64,000 nucleotides of DNA from JBGAWK01 sp044227665 (GTDB lineage Bacteria > Bacteroidota > Bacteroidia > Chitinophagales > JADIYW01): the NCBI GenBank assembly GCA_044227665.1, contig JBGAWK010000009.1:6618-70617 (forward strand). The letters run 5' to 3'. Below, one piece after another: positions 25,330 through 35,195 of the stretch. The notes beneath the pieces are model-generated. The model was not told where the DNA came from, ran no database searches, and saw only the letters and a program-made list of their open reading frames with translations. How positions within the stretch are numbered: position 1 is the stretch's first letter; every line of letters starts with the position of its first letter. A program made the position numbers and the translations under genes.

Positions 25330-26364
25330 ATGATTAGAAAAATGCTACACCTATGGGCTATCCTGCGGCTGATTTCGGCACGCAAGCTTCTCAATATGCT
25401 GAAGGTGTATGTATCTTTTTATCTTGCAAGACAGTCAGGAAAACCCATACATTGGGGACGTCCATTCTCTATAAGTATAGAGCCTACCACCTCCTGTAAT
25501 CTCCGCTGCCCAGAATGTCCGAGTGGACTGCGCTCTTTTACCAGACCTACGGGCATGTTGGAGAAAGATACCTTTGAACGTATTATCTCCGAGATGCGTA
25601 GCCACTTGCTGTATCTGACATTCTATTTTCAAGGAGAACCTTATCTACATAAATCTTTTTTGGAAATGGTGCGCTACGCCAAACAAAATAAAATTTATAC
25701 CTCCACCTCTACGAACGGCCACTACCTTACTGATTCTGTAGCCAAAGATACTGTGCTTTCGGGCCTCGACAGGCTAATTATCTCCATTGACGGCACTACA
25801 CAAGAGACCTATAAGGCTTATAGAGTGGGTGGTAAATTAGAAAAAGTACTTAAAGGTGCCGCAAATATCGTAAAATGGAAGAAGCGGTTGAATACTGCCC
25901 ATCCCTATGTAATATTTCAATTTTTGGTAGTAAAACCAAACGAACATCAGATAGATGAAGTATACACTCTGGCAAAGGACATAGGTGTAGATGCGGTGAT
26001 ACTGAAAACGGCACAGATTTATGATTACGAATACGGCAGTCCACTTATTCCTACACAAGAAAAATATTCTCGCTATCGCAAAAATAGTGACGACACCTAT
26101 GCCCTGAAGAACAGCTTAGAAAATAGCTGCTGGAAGCTATGGCATTCCTGTGTATTCACTTGGGATGGGCGTGTAGTTCCTTGCTGTTTCGACAAAGATG
26201 CACAACACATACTCGGGAATATTCATACACAATCTTTTGAAGAAATATGGCGGAGTGACCCTTATAAATATTTTAGGACACAATTGGTTCATTCAAGAAA
26301 AAATATAGATATCTGCCAAAACTGTAGCGAAGGCTGTACTGTAAATTTCAACTATGAATTATAA
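25330..26364 (+). CDS. Radical SAM/SPASM domain protein
   Basis: 344 residues from the ATG at 25330. The radical SAM cluster motif CNLRCPEC uses Cys56, Cys60 and Cys63. A C-terminal SPASM region carries further Cys (in SCWKLWHSC, VPCCFD and CQNCSEGC near the end) for auxiliary Fe-S clusters. This family includes peptide and enzyme maturases, and in Bacteroidota many orphan copies lie outside peptide clusters. No small precursor peptide or partner gene is seen nearby, so the substrate is unknown. The first 40 residues form an amphipathic, hydrophobic stretch that may attach to the membrane. Convergent with the 483-residue protein. Confidence 0.88.
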   Translation: MIRKMLHLWAILRLISARKLLNMLKVYVSFYLARQSGKPIHWGRPFSISIEPTTSCNLRCPECPSGLRSFTRPTGMLEKDTFERIISEMRSHLLYLTFYFQGEPYLHKSFLEMVRYAKQNKIYTSTSTNGHYLTDSVAKDTVLSGLDRLIISIDGTTQETYKAYRVGGKLEKVLKGAANIVKWKKRLNTAHPYVIFQFLVVKPNEHQIDEVYTLAKDIGVDAVILKTAQIYDYEYGSPLIPTQEKYSRYRKNSDDTYALKNSLENSCWKLWHSCVFTWDGRVVPCCFDKDAQHILGNIHTQSFEEIWRSDPYKYFRTQLVHSRKNIDICQNCSEGCTVNFNYEL

Positions 26365-26380
26365 ACGTACTCCATGCCTA

Positions 26381-27832
26381 CTATTCGTGATGTTGTAATG
26401 CCGATATGAGTCTGTCCGTTTGCTCCAAATACCATTTTTTTTCTGTGAGCATTTCGGCATCTGCTATGCTTTGTTTGAAAATCTGTAGACGGTTAAGTCT
26501 CTGCCTGTTGCTATCCCACGTATTGACCGTATGCTGTACAAGCTTCTTCATATACTTACATATATTGCTATAATTGGTAGTATATACGGAGTCCAACCTT
26601 TTACGCCTAAGCAACGTTTGCACAGAACCTATAAGATATTCTAGACTTTCATACGCACTAGTCTCATAATATGCTTTCATGAGCAAATATCTCGATGCCA
26701 GCAAGATAAGGATATCATCATAGTCAGACTTTTGCAGCATACTTATCGTTTTTGCATAGTCACCCCTGAAATAGGCAATATTTGCCATATTGTAGGCAAG
26801 GGAACTCTGCTGATATTTTTCTTCTAGATATTTGATATGCTCTTTCACAAACTTCTCTGTCCATGCAAATTCTTTTAATCGCACCCCTAATGTGACTATA
26901 TTTTTGAAAGTAAACCGCGACAAAAATCCCTTTTCTAAGAATGCTCCCTTGCTAATTCCCAGCTTATAGAGCTGGAAAGTCTTTTCGGCAAATTTATTCT
27001 GCCCCTTGTTCAATCTTCTTATACAATAGTTTGCCCCTAGTAAAATGAGATCTATAGCTTCTTCCTTGGGGAACTCGGAGAGGTGTTTTTTCAATAAATT
27101 TTCAAATATTTCAAAATAATGCTCTTGCTCGGGATTAGACAAAAATTTATAGCCATGATAATATATAGAGACCTCTGGCAAATCTATAACCTGGGGATTT
27201 ACCGACGAAATATAGGTTTCTAGGTACTCGAATACGGAAGTACTATTGGCATTACCCATCCATGCATGTGATAGTGCTATACAGGCAAACCTGTACTTCT
27301 GCGATATGTAATATACATCTAGGTGATGAGCCATCTTATTGAAATCATAGTCCTTGCGTTTCTGGTTTTTTTTATCTAAATATTTAATTTCCTCTAATTT
27401 GAAGCCCATCTCATAATGCAACATATCTCTTTTGGGGAATTTTTCCAATAAGCGGTCTGCATCTTGTAGTGCTGCTGCAAATAGTTTGTGATTACCCATT
27501 TCCTGATATTTGAGCAGCAAGTGGTAGTGTTTCAGCAGGGGATTGTTGTCATACCTTTGCTGTCCCATAAATTGCTCTGTCATCTTGAATAATGCACTAG
27601 TATTGAGACGCATCAATTGATCATCATAAGGCGCACTTTTATATATGGCTTTGAAAATTTTCTCTTTTTCTATTAATGAAGATTTTTCATCAATAAAGTC
27701 TAAAATAAACTCCAGAATTTTTGCTGCCTCTTTATTAGTATTAAAATATGGCGATGATACATATTGGAGCAGATAATTTCTTTCCCATTTACCCAAACTT
27801 TCTATTAATTCAAAAACTTTTGTATTGTTCAT
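26381..27832 (-). CDS. Conserved hypothetical protein with TPR-like helical repeats
   Basis: 483 residues, almost wholly helical by composition (rich in Leu, Lys, Tyr, Glu), no signal peptide and no membrane segment, so probably cytosolic. Segments such as YNMANIAYFRGDYAKTISMLQKS and RYLLMKAYYETSAYESLEYLIGS read like tetratricopeptide repeats. The start MNNTKVFELIESLGKWERNYLLQYVSSPYFN resembles that of a family found across Bacteroidota, but I cannot name a function. Isolated between convergent and divergent neighbours. Confidence 0.75.
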   Translation of the reverse strand: MNNTKVFELIESLGKWERNYLLQYVSSPYFNTNKEAAKILEFILDFIDEKSSLIEKEKIFKAIYKSAPYDDQLMRLNTSALFKMTEQFMGQQRYDNNPLLKHYHLLLKYQEMGNHKLFAAALQDADRLLEKFPKRDMLHYEMGFKLEEIKYLDKKNQKRKDYDFNKMAHHLDVYYISQKYRFACIALSHAWMGNANSTSVFEYLETYISSVNPQVIDLPEVSIYYHGYKFLSNPEQEHYFEIFENLLKKHLSEFPKEEAIDLILLGANYCIRRLNKGQNKFAEKTFQLYKLGISKGAFLEKGFLSRFTFKNIVTLGVRLKEFAWTEKFVKEHIKYLEEKYQQSSLAYNMANIAYFRGDYAKTISMLQKSDYDDILILLASRYLLMKAYYETSAYESLEYLIGSVQTLLRRKRLDSVYTTNYSNICKYMKKLVQHTVNTWDSNRQRLNRLQIFKQSIADAEMLTEKKWYLEQTDRLISALQHHE

Positions 27833-27962
27833 TATCTAATTATTTAAATATCAATATTTTGCATGTTTTATAGGTAAAAAATTACTTACATTGGCAAAAA
27901 ATTGTCTTTGCGAAAATAAAATTATTTAAATAACATTGTATCATTAATTTAGGGGAAGATAT

Positions 27963-30842
27963 ATGATAAAGAGATTTACATTATTGTGTTTGCTTTGGAT
28001 GGCCAACAATACCTATGCTGCCACATGGGTAAAATATAATCAACTTCCTAGCGAAAGTGCTACTGAAGTAGTAAAAATTATGCCCTACAAAGATGGAATG
28101 CTTGCTTGGTCGAAGACCAATGGGGGATATCCGTATAGCCTCCATTATTTCGACAGACTAGGAAATCTAGTAATGTCAAAGGCATTGGACTCCACCTATT
28201 TTCCACAAGTGAGTTTAATAAATAATAGTATAGAATGTGTCATTAAGCCTGATAATAGCATATCCATTCTAGCTCAGACAGGATTATTTGGCAAAAATCT
28301 GTTCATCACAGATATAGACGAAAATCTATCCATTCTGAATAGAGATACAATAACTATTACAAATAAATTCAGGAAAGTAGAGAAGACACTCCCCACTGTA
28401 GATAATGGTATGATGATGGCTGTTTTTGAAAAAAATGCAGACAGTAGTCGCTATGTCATCTATAAGTTTGACAAACAGAACAATATCCAATGGTATAAAC
28501 TCATACGCATCCCGGAAGTTACAAATCGTGTTCCTAGGGTAAAAGTTACGGGTATCACAGATGATAATGGCAAGAGCTATACCTCACTCATCGCTTACAA
28601 TGTATTTTATCCGAATCTTATCAATTATGACGATGGCATTATTTCGGCATATATTATTAATAGTGACGGTACAATCTCCCATAGAATCCATCATAATTTA
28701 GAGGACATTATTACAAGTGACGTTGCAGATCCCGTGCTTTTGGATGTTCAAAAGAAGGATGACGAATACACGACATACTTATCTTGCATAGAGTCTAATT
28801 CTCAATATACTAGAATATACAAGACTGTCTTTGATTCTGAAAATAATATCATAAGTTCGGAAAGTTATAGAGATGACTTAGTCTTTAATAACCAGCAATT
28901 GACAGCGGCCGTAAATTATTCAGGGGACATCATGTCGGCAGGCTTCCGTCATGTATTTTTGGCTAATGACTTTGGTAGAAATAAGGTAGAAATTATCCCA
29001 TTGGATGATATTTCCGACAAGCTGATACAGTTTACTAAGTGTGTACCTGACTTTGAAGGTGGGTGGTTTGTAAATGGATATATTGCTACAAATGGACGTG
29101 AGGATTTTCAGGATATATTTTTTCACTTAGATGCACCGGTAGGCATACTTAGGGGCACATCATTTAGAGATGTAAATATTAATTGTGTAAAAAATGATGT
29201 AGAACCTACATTTGCACATCTTCCTATAGAACTCAACGGAATAATAAATCTATATACATCTACCGACAGTATGGGAGAATATTCTTTGCCTGCATTTGTA
29301 GGCAATTACGACTTATATGTCAATTTTCCAAATCCATACTGGATGCTATGTGAACTCACTCGAAATATCAGCATATCTTCACCCCTAAGTACTTTTAATA
29401 TTCCTATACAGCCTGTAGTAGCTTGTCCTCTGCTAAATGTAGATATTTCTACACCTTTTTTAGAAAAATGTAAAGACAATATTTACACTATCCGATATAA
29501 TAATGAAGGAGCAACGACGGCTTATAATGCCTATATCGAATTAGTATTAGACAATGCTCTGGACTGGGTAAGCGGTGAAAGTCCAACTATAGATTTGGGC
29601 AATAAAAGATATAAGATACCTTTAGGAAATTTAGCTCCTTTTACTTATGGTGAAACTCATTTTTCAGTAAATGTAAATTGTCTGAAAGCAGAGGACAGAC
29701 AGACCCATTGCGTATATGCACATATCTACCCCGACACTATATGCTTGGAAGCTGCAAACTGTAGTGACAGTTCTTATCTGGAATTTTCGGCAGAATGTAT
29801 AGGTGATAGCATCCGGCTTACAATTCAAAATACAGGAACAGGAGCTACTCAAGAACCAAGACCCTTATTGATTTTGGAAGAGGATATTATCAGGACATAT
29901 AGAGATAGCATATTGCTAGAACCTGGGGAATCTTGGACTATAACTTTGCCAGCAGATGGCAATACGTACAAGTTTCTTACTACGCCTAACCGTTGCTATT
30001 ATTATTATAATATTCCCAGCACCGTTATTGAAGGTTGCGGAGGATTAAATAATACAGGCTTTGTAAACATACTTCCTCAGGATGACAATAGTCCCTTTGT
30101 AGCCGTAAGCTGTATAGAAAATGTAAATTCATTCCCTGTTACTAGGCTATATACTCAGCCTGAGGGCTATGGCGAAAAGCATTATATTAGTGATAGTACT
30201 AGAATAGACTACATGGTTGCATTCGTAAATTTAGGCAATAGCGTAGCACAAAATGTATTGATAATAGACACCTTGGAAGCGAACTTAGATTGGAGTACAT
30301 TCTCTTATGGGTCTGCCTCTCATGAAGCAAAATATGAGTTGTACAATAATGGTATATTATATATCTTTTTTGAAGATATTGCACTAGAAAATTATATCGG
30401 TGACAATTCAAATGCTTTAGGTTATATAAAATTCAGCATCTTTCCGAAAAAAGACCTCCCGACGGAGACCATAATCCACAATAATGCATCTATATATTTT
30501 GATAATAATCTGCCTGTAAACTCTAATACTATTTTTCATACTATTGGCAAAGATTTTATTATTGTAGAAACACCTACTCCTTCAGATAATAGTGACATAC
30601 TTCCAAAAGTAAAAGCATATCCCAACCCATCTTCTGGAAGTGTATATATAGAATTTCCCGAAAAGATGCATATCACATATCAAGTACAAGTCTTAGACTT
30701 CTCAGGAAAAACAGTATATAATATTGATATGGACGGCAGCAAGTTAGTATTGCCCATACAAAATCTGCCTGCTGGCATCTATTTTTATAGAATTCTTGAC
30801 AAAAACAATCTACTATATACAGGAAAAATTGTTAAACAATAA
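27963..30842 (+). CDS. Large secreted protein with DUF7619-type repeats and T9SS sorting domain
   Basis: 959 residues. Signal peptide (1-19, ending NNTYAA). The first 370 residues look like a beta-rich propeller-like sensor region. About 393-461 is a carboxypeptidase-regulatory-like or SdrD-like fold (GTSFRDVNINC...GEYSLPAFVGNYDLYVNFPN). About 480-860 contain repeat domains of the DUF11/DUF7619 kind, the last with IDYMVAFVNLGNSVAQNV and NNASIYFDNNLPV. The end (about 880-959) is a type A C-terminal domain with AYPNPSSGSVYIE and LPAGIYFYRI, the signal for type IX secretion and surface attachment. Likely an adhesin or matrix protein; no enzyme motif seen. Confidence 0.85.
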   Translation: MIKRFTLLCLLWMANNTYAATWVKYNQLPSESATEVVKIMPYKDGMLAWSKTNGGYPYSLHYFDRLGNLVMSKALDSTYFPQVSLINNSIECVIKPDNSISILAQTGLFGKNLFITDIDENLSILNRDTITITNKFRKVEKTLPTVDNGMMMAVFEKNADSSRYVIYKFDKQNNIQWYKLIRIPEVTNRVPRVKVTGITDDNGKSYTSLIAYNVFYPNLINYDDGIISAYIINSDGTISHRIHHNLEDIITSDVADPVLLDVQKKDDEYTTYLSCIESNSQYTRIYKTVFDSENNIISSESYRDDLVFNNQQLTAAVNYSGDIMSAGFRHVFLANDFGRNKVEIIPLDDISDKLIQFTKCVPDFEGGWFVNGYIATNGREDFQDIFFHLDAPVGILRGTSFRDVNINCVKNDVEPTFAHLPIELNGIINLYTSTDSMGEYSLPAFVGNYDLYVNFPNPYWMLCELTRNISISSPLSTFNIPIQPVVACPLLNVDISTPFLEKCKDNIYTIRYNNEGATTAYNAYIELVLDNALDWVSGESPTIDLGNKRYKIPLGNLAPFTYGETHFSVNVNCLKAEDRQTHCVYAHIYPDTICLEAANCSDSSYLEFSAECIGDSIRLTIQNTGTGATQEPRPLLILEEDIIRTYRDSILLEPGESWTITLPADGNTYKFLTTPNRCYYYYNIPSTVIEGCGGLNNTGFVNILPQDDNSPFVAVSCIENVNSFPVTRLYTQPEGYGEKHYISDSTRIDYMVAFVNLGNSVAQNVLIIDTLEANLDWSTFSYGSASHEAKYELYNNGILYIFFEDIALENYIGDNSNALGYIKFSIFPKKDLPTETIIHNNASIYFDNNLPVNSNTIFHTIGKDFIIVETPTPSDNSDILPKVKAYPNPSSGSVYIEFPEKMHITYQVQVLDFSGKTVYNIDMDGSKLVLPIQNLPAGIYFYRILDKNNLLYTGKIVKQ

Positions 30843-30852
30843 TTCTCCCGAA

Positions 30853-33495
30853 TTATGTAGGCAATTTAAAAGTAAGTGTGACTTCTCCAGTCTCAGCATT
30901 TATGCTAATACGCTGTTCCGATACTTGCATATCTTTTCCAGTAGATAGTTTCATAAGTCCCGATAAGAATTGTAAGCCACTATGAAGGACAGTTTGCATG
31001 TCACTATCCATTGATTGCTGAGGTTGATGCTTCATACCACTATCGGAAATATCACTAACGAAATTTTCATCTGCTATGACATCGGTCTCAATTTCGGCAA
31101 CGGCATCTATTTCCCTCTCGGCAGTAGGAATACTAATTTCTTCGGTATTATCTTCTACAGGACTTACAATCTTCCATTTCTCTACTATAGATGTCAATTG
31201 TTCAATAAACTGTGAGCGTCCTTTGGAAGATAAGTCCACAATACTTTGGCTACTATCTGTAGAGAGAACACTATCAAAGACGCTTTGTTTCAGTAGCAGC
31301 CCTGAGGCTATTTGTTCTTCAATAGAATTTTTTGAAATAAAATTATAAATGGCAAGCGTATTGTTCTTCTGACCTATTCTATCTATACGACCTATACGTT
31401 GATTTTTCTTAGCCGGATTCCAAGGAAGTTCAAAATTGATAAGTGTATCCGCCACTTGGAGATTGAGTCCTGCGCCACCGGCTTCAGTAGAAAGGAATAC
31501 TTTACACTGTGGATTCTCTTCAAATTTTTTTATCAATTCATTACGCATTTTTACAGGTACGCTACTATTGAGTTCAGCAAATCCTATATTGTGCGTTCTG
31601 AGCATTTTACCTATAAGCTTATGTACTTTTATCCATTCTGAAAAGATTATTACCTTTCTATCTTCTTCTTTTAAGTTAAGTTTATTCAACAATATATATA
31701 TCAACTCATCTAGCTTGGGGGATTCATGAGTTTCTTCATCTATAAGGTAAGTAGAATCACATACCATGCGCATTTTTGATAGTAAAAGCTGTAGATGCTG
31801 CAAATCGTAAGGAGTCATAAACTTTTTACTTACAATCTGTGCCACACCACTGGCAAAGCCATTGTGATATTCCATCTGCAACGCTGTCATAGAAACCGGC
31901 ACATCCACTTGCACCACATTTGGCAACTGCTGCAATACATCTTTTTTCTCTCTACGAAGTATCAAATCACGGACTTTGATTTTGATCTTATCCAAATCAA
32001 AATATCCATTAATTTTATTAGGCTTCACACTATCAAAAAGGCAGTGTTGATAGGAAAATTCCCACAATGGGCCAAAAAAATTCGGACTTATGATATTGAC
32101 AATTGAGAAAAGATCTATGAGCTTATTTTCTATTGGCGTACCTGTAAGCACTAAAATATGTTTGTATTTCAACTGACTTATCGCTGCTGCTGTTTGAGTT
32201 TCAAAATTTTTGATACGCTGCGCTTCATCTAATATCACAAAATCTATCCCTGCACTTTGTAGATGTATTCTATCTCTCATCACCGTCTCATAGTTGGCGA
32301 TAAAAAAATGATGTGCTTTATCTCTATATTGTGCTTGCCTTTCATTGGGCAATCCTTCGATAATTAGAGCCTTTTCTTTGGTAAATTTTTCTATTTCACT
32401 TTTCCATTGTCCTTTCAGCGTTGCAGGAGTGATGACGAGTGTCTTCTTGAAATCAAAAATTTCTCTTTTTGCTATAGCTACACCTATAGCCTGAAGGGTT
32501 TTGCCCAGCCCCATTTCATCTGCAATAATTGCTGCTTTCTTGAATACAGCAAATTGGATACCTTCTTTCTGGTAGGGATACAGATTCGCTTTTATTCTGC
32601 TAAGATTGATAGATTTTGTAGCATTAAGGTTTTGTAACATCTCCTGTTCATACACATTACTGACCTTTTCTAATACTTCGGGTCTGATTAGCACCAATGG
32701 TGATGTGGTAGCAACTTCTATAAATTTCAAAAAATCTTTTATCTTGTCTTCTTCTATACTATTCTTTTGACCAAAAAATTCTTTTATCCATTGCCGTTCT
32801 CTCATGGGCATCACATGTGGGTAATGCCAAGATATTTTGTAATCTTCCAAAGGATTGCAAAAAATTTCGATAAATGGAAATGTCTTATCTAGTTTTTCGA
32901 AGAGATTATTGTCTTCTTTGAGTTTACGAAATGCATACATGATATGCTTTGTTGTTCCCAGCTTATTATACTTAGAATCTTTACTGTCGCTATACCCTAT
33001 TTCTTTATCAAAATCCCGCAAGAATACTTTATATCTTGTCCCTTTTTCATTTATTACTGTATGGTCTCCGAAAATATTATTTGCCCAAAGGATTTTATAT
33101 TCAGATAGATCTGCCTTATGTCTTCTCTCTGCTAAAACTCTGTTTATCATTCCTTTGCGGGAATATTTCTTATGCTCTAGTGGCAACTTGGGATCTAATA
33201 ATTTCAATTCATGCGCTATTTGCAAAAGGCAGGCATAGGATATTCCTTCCCATTTCACGGCACTTTTATCTCTCTCGGGAAAGATATTATTATCTTGAAT
33301 TACGATAGTATAATCATAATATTCTCCTTGTTTCTCAGAAGCAACCATCACCTCAAAAAATGAGGCGGATTGCGTAAGAATTTGGCAATAGTTATTCTGA
33401 TACAGCCACTCTCCTGCATTAAGTTCTGACACGCTTAATGTTGCACCTAATTCAAGAATTTTTGCTTGAATATTTTGTAATAAATTCATAAACAT
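30853..33495 (-). CDS. SNF2-family DNA-dependent ATPase/helicase
   Basis: 880 residues. The N-terminal 290 residues are unlike the helicase core; residues about 25-100 resemble the place where a SWIM zinc finger sits in related proteins but lack its Cys/His set. The SNF2 core has Walker A DEMGLGKT (326-333), DEAQ box (423-426), LTGTPIEN, and in the second lobe STEAGGAGLNLQ and QRIGRIDRIGQ. A charged, disordered tail (about 775-850) ends in a short beta segment. Such enzymes translocate on double-stranded DNA to remodel protein-DNA complexes. It overlaps the upstream membrane-protein gene by one base (TAATG), so the two are coupled. Confidence 0.9.
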   Translation of the reverse strand: MFMNLLQNIQAKILELGATLSVSELNAGEWLYQNNYCQILTQSASFFEVMVASEKQGEYYDYTIVIQDNNIFPERDKSAVKWEGISYACLLQIAHELKLLDPKLPLEHKKYSRKGMINRVLAERRHKADLSEYKILWANNIFGDHTVINEKGTRYKVFLRDFDKEIGYSDSKDSKYNKLGTTKHIMYAFRKLKEDNNLFEKLDKTFPFIEIFCNPLEDYKISWHYPHVMPMRERQWIKEFFGQKNSIEEDKIKDFLKFIEVATTSPLVLIRPEVLEKVSNVYEQEMLQNLNATKSINLSRIKANLYPYQKEGIQFAVFKKAAIIADEMGLGKTLQAIGVAIAKREIFDFKKTLVITPATLKGQWKSEIEKFTKEKALIIEGLPNERQAQYRDKAHHFFIANYETVMRDRIHLQSAGIDFVILDEAQRIKNFETQTAAAISQLKYKHILVLTGTPIENKLIDLFSIVNIISPNFFGPLWEFSYQHCLFDSVKPNKINGYFDLDKIKIKVRDLILRREKKDVLQQLPNVVQVDVPVSMTALQMEYHNGFASGVAQIVSKKFMTPYDLQHLQLLLSKMRMVCDSTYLIDEETHESPKLDELIYILLNKLNLKEEDRKVIIFSEWIKVHKLIGKMLRTHNIGFAELNSSVPVKMRNELIKKFEENPQCKVFLSTEAGGAGLNLQVADTLINFELPWNPAKKNQRIGRIDRIGQKNNTLAIYNFISKNSIEEQIASGLLLKQSVFDSVLSTDSSQSIVDLSSKGRSQFIEQLTSIVEKWKIVSPVEDNTEEISIPTAEREIDAVAEIETDVIADENFVSDISDSGMKHQPQQSMDSDMQTVLHSGLQFLSGLMKLSTGKDMQVSEQRISINAETGEVTLTFKLPT

Positions 33496-33989
33496 TAGTC
33501 TTCTTTCCCTCTGAAAATATCTACAGGCACCTGTCGGTACTTGAATATTAGATGTACTATTCTCAATTGCATAAAGCCTAAAAAAATCATAGCAACGCTG
33601 CCGCAGAAGATCGTAAATGACTTCAAGGGATCTATTAATTCTGTAGGAATATTATTTGTAATAACTTTAGCATTCTTTTCAAATGTAAATTCAAATCCAT
33701 CTATGTATTTAGTATAGAACGAATGGTTTCTTAGCACATAAAAAAAGAGGGCAAAATTCAGAAAGAACAAAAGAAATTTTGTCCAAAATGACCAAAAAAT
33801 CAATGACCTCTCAGGAAAAACTATCCAGCCAAAGTAAAGTGTAATAATAAACATACAGCATAAAAGATAAATAAAATATGGCGTATTTATAAAATCATTG
33901 AAGCGAAATGGCAATACGAATGCAGTCAGAAAAGAAATAAAAATCCATATCAAGTCGTTTAATGCTTTATATTTTGTAATTTTGTTCAT
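33495..33989 (-). CDS. Small membrane protein, function unknown
   Basis: 164 residues with four predicted membrane helices (about 10-28, 37-55, 65-85, 122-145) and Phe-rich segments. Between helices 3 and 4 there is a periplasmic or cytosolic loop of about 35 residues. I do not recognise the family. Its stop overlaps the SNF2 gene start by one base, so it is the first gene of a two-gene operon. What links a membrane protein to an SNF2 ATPase is unclear. Confidence 0.65.
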   Translation of the reverse strand: MNKITKYKALNDLIWIFISFLTAFVLPFRFNDFINTPYFIYLLCCMFIITLYFGWIVFPERSLIFWSFWTKFLLFFLNFALFFYVLRNHSFYTKYIDGFEFTFEKNAKVITNNIPTELIDPLKSFTIFCGSVAMIFLGFMQLRIVHLIFKYRQVPVDIFRGKED

Positions 33990-33994
33990 TACAA

Positions 33995-34002
33995 CAAAGG
34001 TA
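33995..34002 (-). promoter_or_regulatory. -7 box of the membrane protein-SNF2 operon
   Basis: Minus-strand TACCTTTG, five bases before the ATG at 33989. On the opposite strand TAATTTTG at 33977-33984 could serve the divergent lipoprotein gene, so the two promoters would overlap. Confidence 0.45.
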
Positions 34003-34014
34003 AAATTAATATCT

Positions 34015-34455
34015 ATGAAAATTAAAGCTTATTTCTTGTTTATTACTGTAATCATCATCTCAGTATTTTTTGCATGTGTACCCAATGGCACAGCACCTGA
34101 GATAATATTAAGTAACACTATTGATACCACTATAGTGGACGAATGCACTACGCTATCCAATACGCATATTGTAGGTGTAACAGTACCTGACGATGCTTCT
34201 GCAGAATTTACAATTAGAGTAGATGCAGAATTTATGGATGGTTGCGGATTTTTTGCAGGCAGAAAATTAACTAAAAGAGGGTATCACTATTATTTAGATA
34301 TAGCTACAGGTCATCATATATGTAATATATGTACTGAAGCAATTGTTCCTTACACACATTACGAGACGCTTCACACCACAAATAGCGGCACATACACTAT
34401 ACATGTCAAAAATTATGATGGCAGTGAAGTAATCCGACAAGTTATTGTACATTAA
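34015..34455 (+). CDS. Small lipoprotein, function unknown
   Basis: 146 residues from the ATG at 34015. A longer frame begins at 33898, but it overlaps the divergent gene, while the inner Met opens a clear signal with lipobox SVFFAC (Cys20). The mature part has several Cys (DECTTL, DGCGFF, HICNICTEA) that could form disulfides or bind metal, and a beta-rich composition. It ends 53 bases before the GGGP synthase frame; both are on the plus strand and may share a transcript. Confidence 0.7.
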   Translation: MKIKAYFLFITVIIISVFFACVPNGTAPEIILSNTIDTTIVDECTTLSNTHIVGVTVPDDASAEFTIRVDAEFMDGCGFFAGRKLTKRGYHYYLDIATGHHICNICTEAIVPYTHYETLHTTNSGTYTIHVKNYDGSEVIRQVIVH

Positions 34456-34508
34456 TAGATAATTTTATTTTCAGGAAAGTAAATACACCGCAAAAATCCT
34501 TAGCTTTA

Positions 34509-35195
34509 TTGGTAGATCCCGATAAGGTCAGTGCTGATTATATAGAAAAGATATTTACAAACAAAAATATAGATATAGATTATGTCCTTGTTGGTGGCAG
34601 CATATTGCTAGAAGGCACTATAGATAATACGATAAAAACCGTAAGAAATTATACATCTCTACCCATATTTCTGTTTCCAGGAAGTCATAGTCAGCTATCA
34701 CCCCTTGCTGATGGCATCTTACTCTTGTCACTCATTTCAGGAAGAAATGCTGAATTATTGATAGGTCAACACGTATATAGTTCTTATGCCTTAGCGCAGT
34801 CCAAAATCTCAATATTACCAACTGGGTATATTCTCATAGACGGAGGAATTACTACGACGGTACAATATATGAGTAACACACAGCCTATCCCGGCACATAA
34901 ACCAGAGCTTGCCGCAGCCACAGCATTAGCAGGCGTACAATTAGGGCTTCAGCATATTTATCTTGAAGCAGGAAGTGGTGCACATCATCCAGTACCTATA
35001 TCTGTAATCTCCTCAGTAAGAAGAGTTGTAGATGTCCCAATATGGGTGGGCGGCGGCATTAATTCTCCTGAAAAAGCCGCTTCTGCATTGAATGCAGGTG
35101 CCGATATTTTAGTCATAGGCACTGCTGCGGAAAAAAACATTGGCATCCTCTCATCAATCACAGAAATAGTTCGCAAGACAAACAATAATCTATGA
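34509..35195 (+). CDS. Geranylgeranylglyceryl phosphate synthase family (PcrB/GGGPS)
   Basis: TIM-barrel prenyltransferase that joins a polyprenyl diphosphate to glycerol 1-phosphate, making an ether lipid precursor. Motifs: VDPDK at the N-terminus, YVLVGGS, FPGSHSQLS, TGYILIDGG, YLEAGSGAHHPV and VPIWVGGGINSPEKA (phosphate site). The listed start is a TTG, the only usual start codon, but it falls inside the conserved first strand (KSLALLVDPDK). The frame is open back to 34428 with no ATG, GTG or TTG, so the true start may be ATT at 34467 (242 residues) or ATA at 34455. The stop overlaps the rsgA ATG (ATGA). Confidence 0.88.
   Translation: MVDPDKVSADYIEKIFTNKNIDIDYVLVGGSILLEGTIDNTIKTVRNYTSLPIFLFPGSHSQLSPLADGILLLSLISGRNAELLIGQHVYSSYALAQSKISILPTGYILIDGGITTTVQYMSNTQPIPAHKPELAAATALAGVQLGLQHIYLEAGSGAHHPVPISVISSVRRVVDVPIWVGGGINSPEKAASALNAGADILVIGTAAEKNIGILSSITEIVRKTNNNL

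Noticed and set aside
30839..30856. Hairpin ataattc-tccc-gaattat at the convergent ends of the T9SS protein and SNF2 genes
   Set aside because: Seven AT-rich base pairs and no T-run; too weak to call a terminator.
33898..34014. N-terminal extension of the small lipoprotein at 34015
   Set aside because: It overlaps the divergent membrane-protein gene and would bury the signal peptide and lipobox inside the chain.
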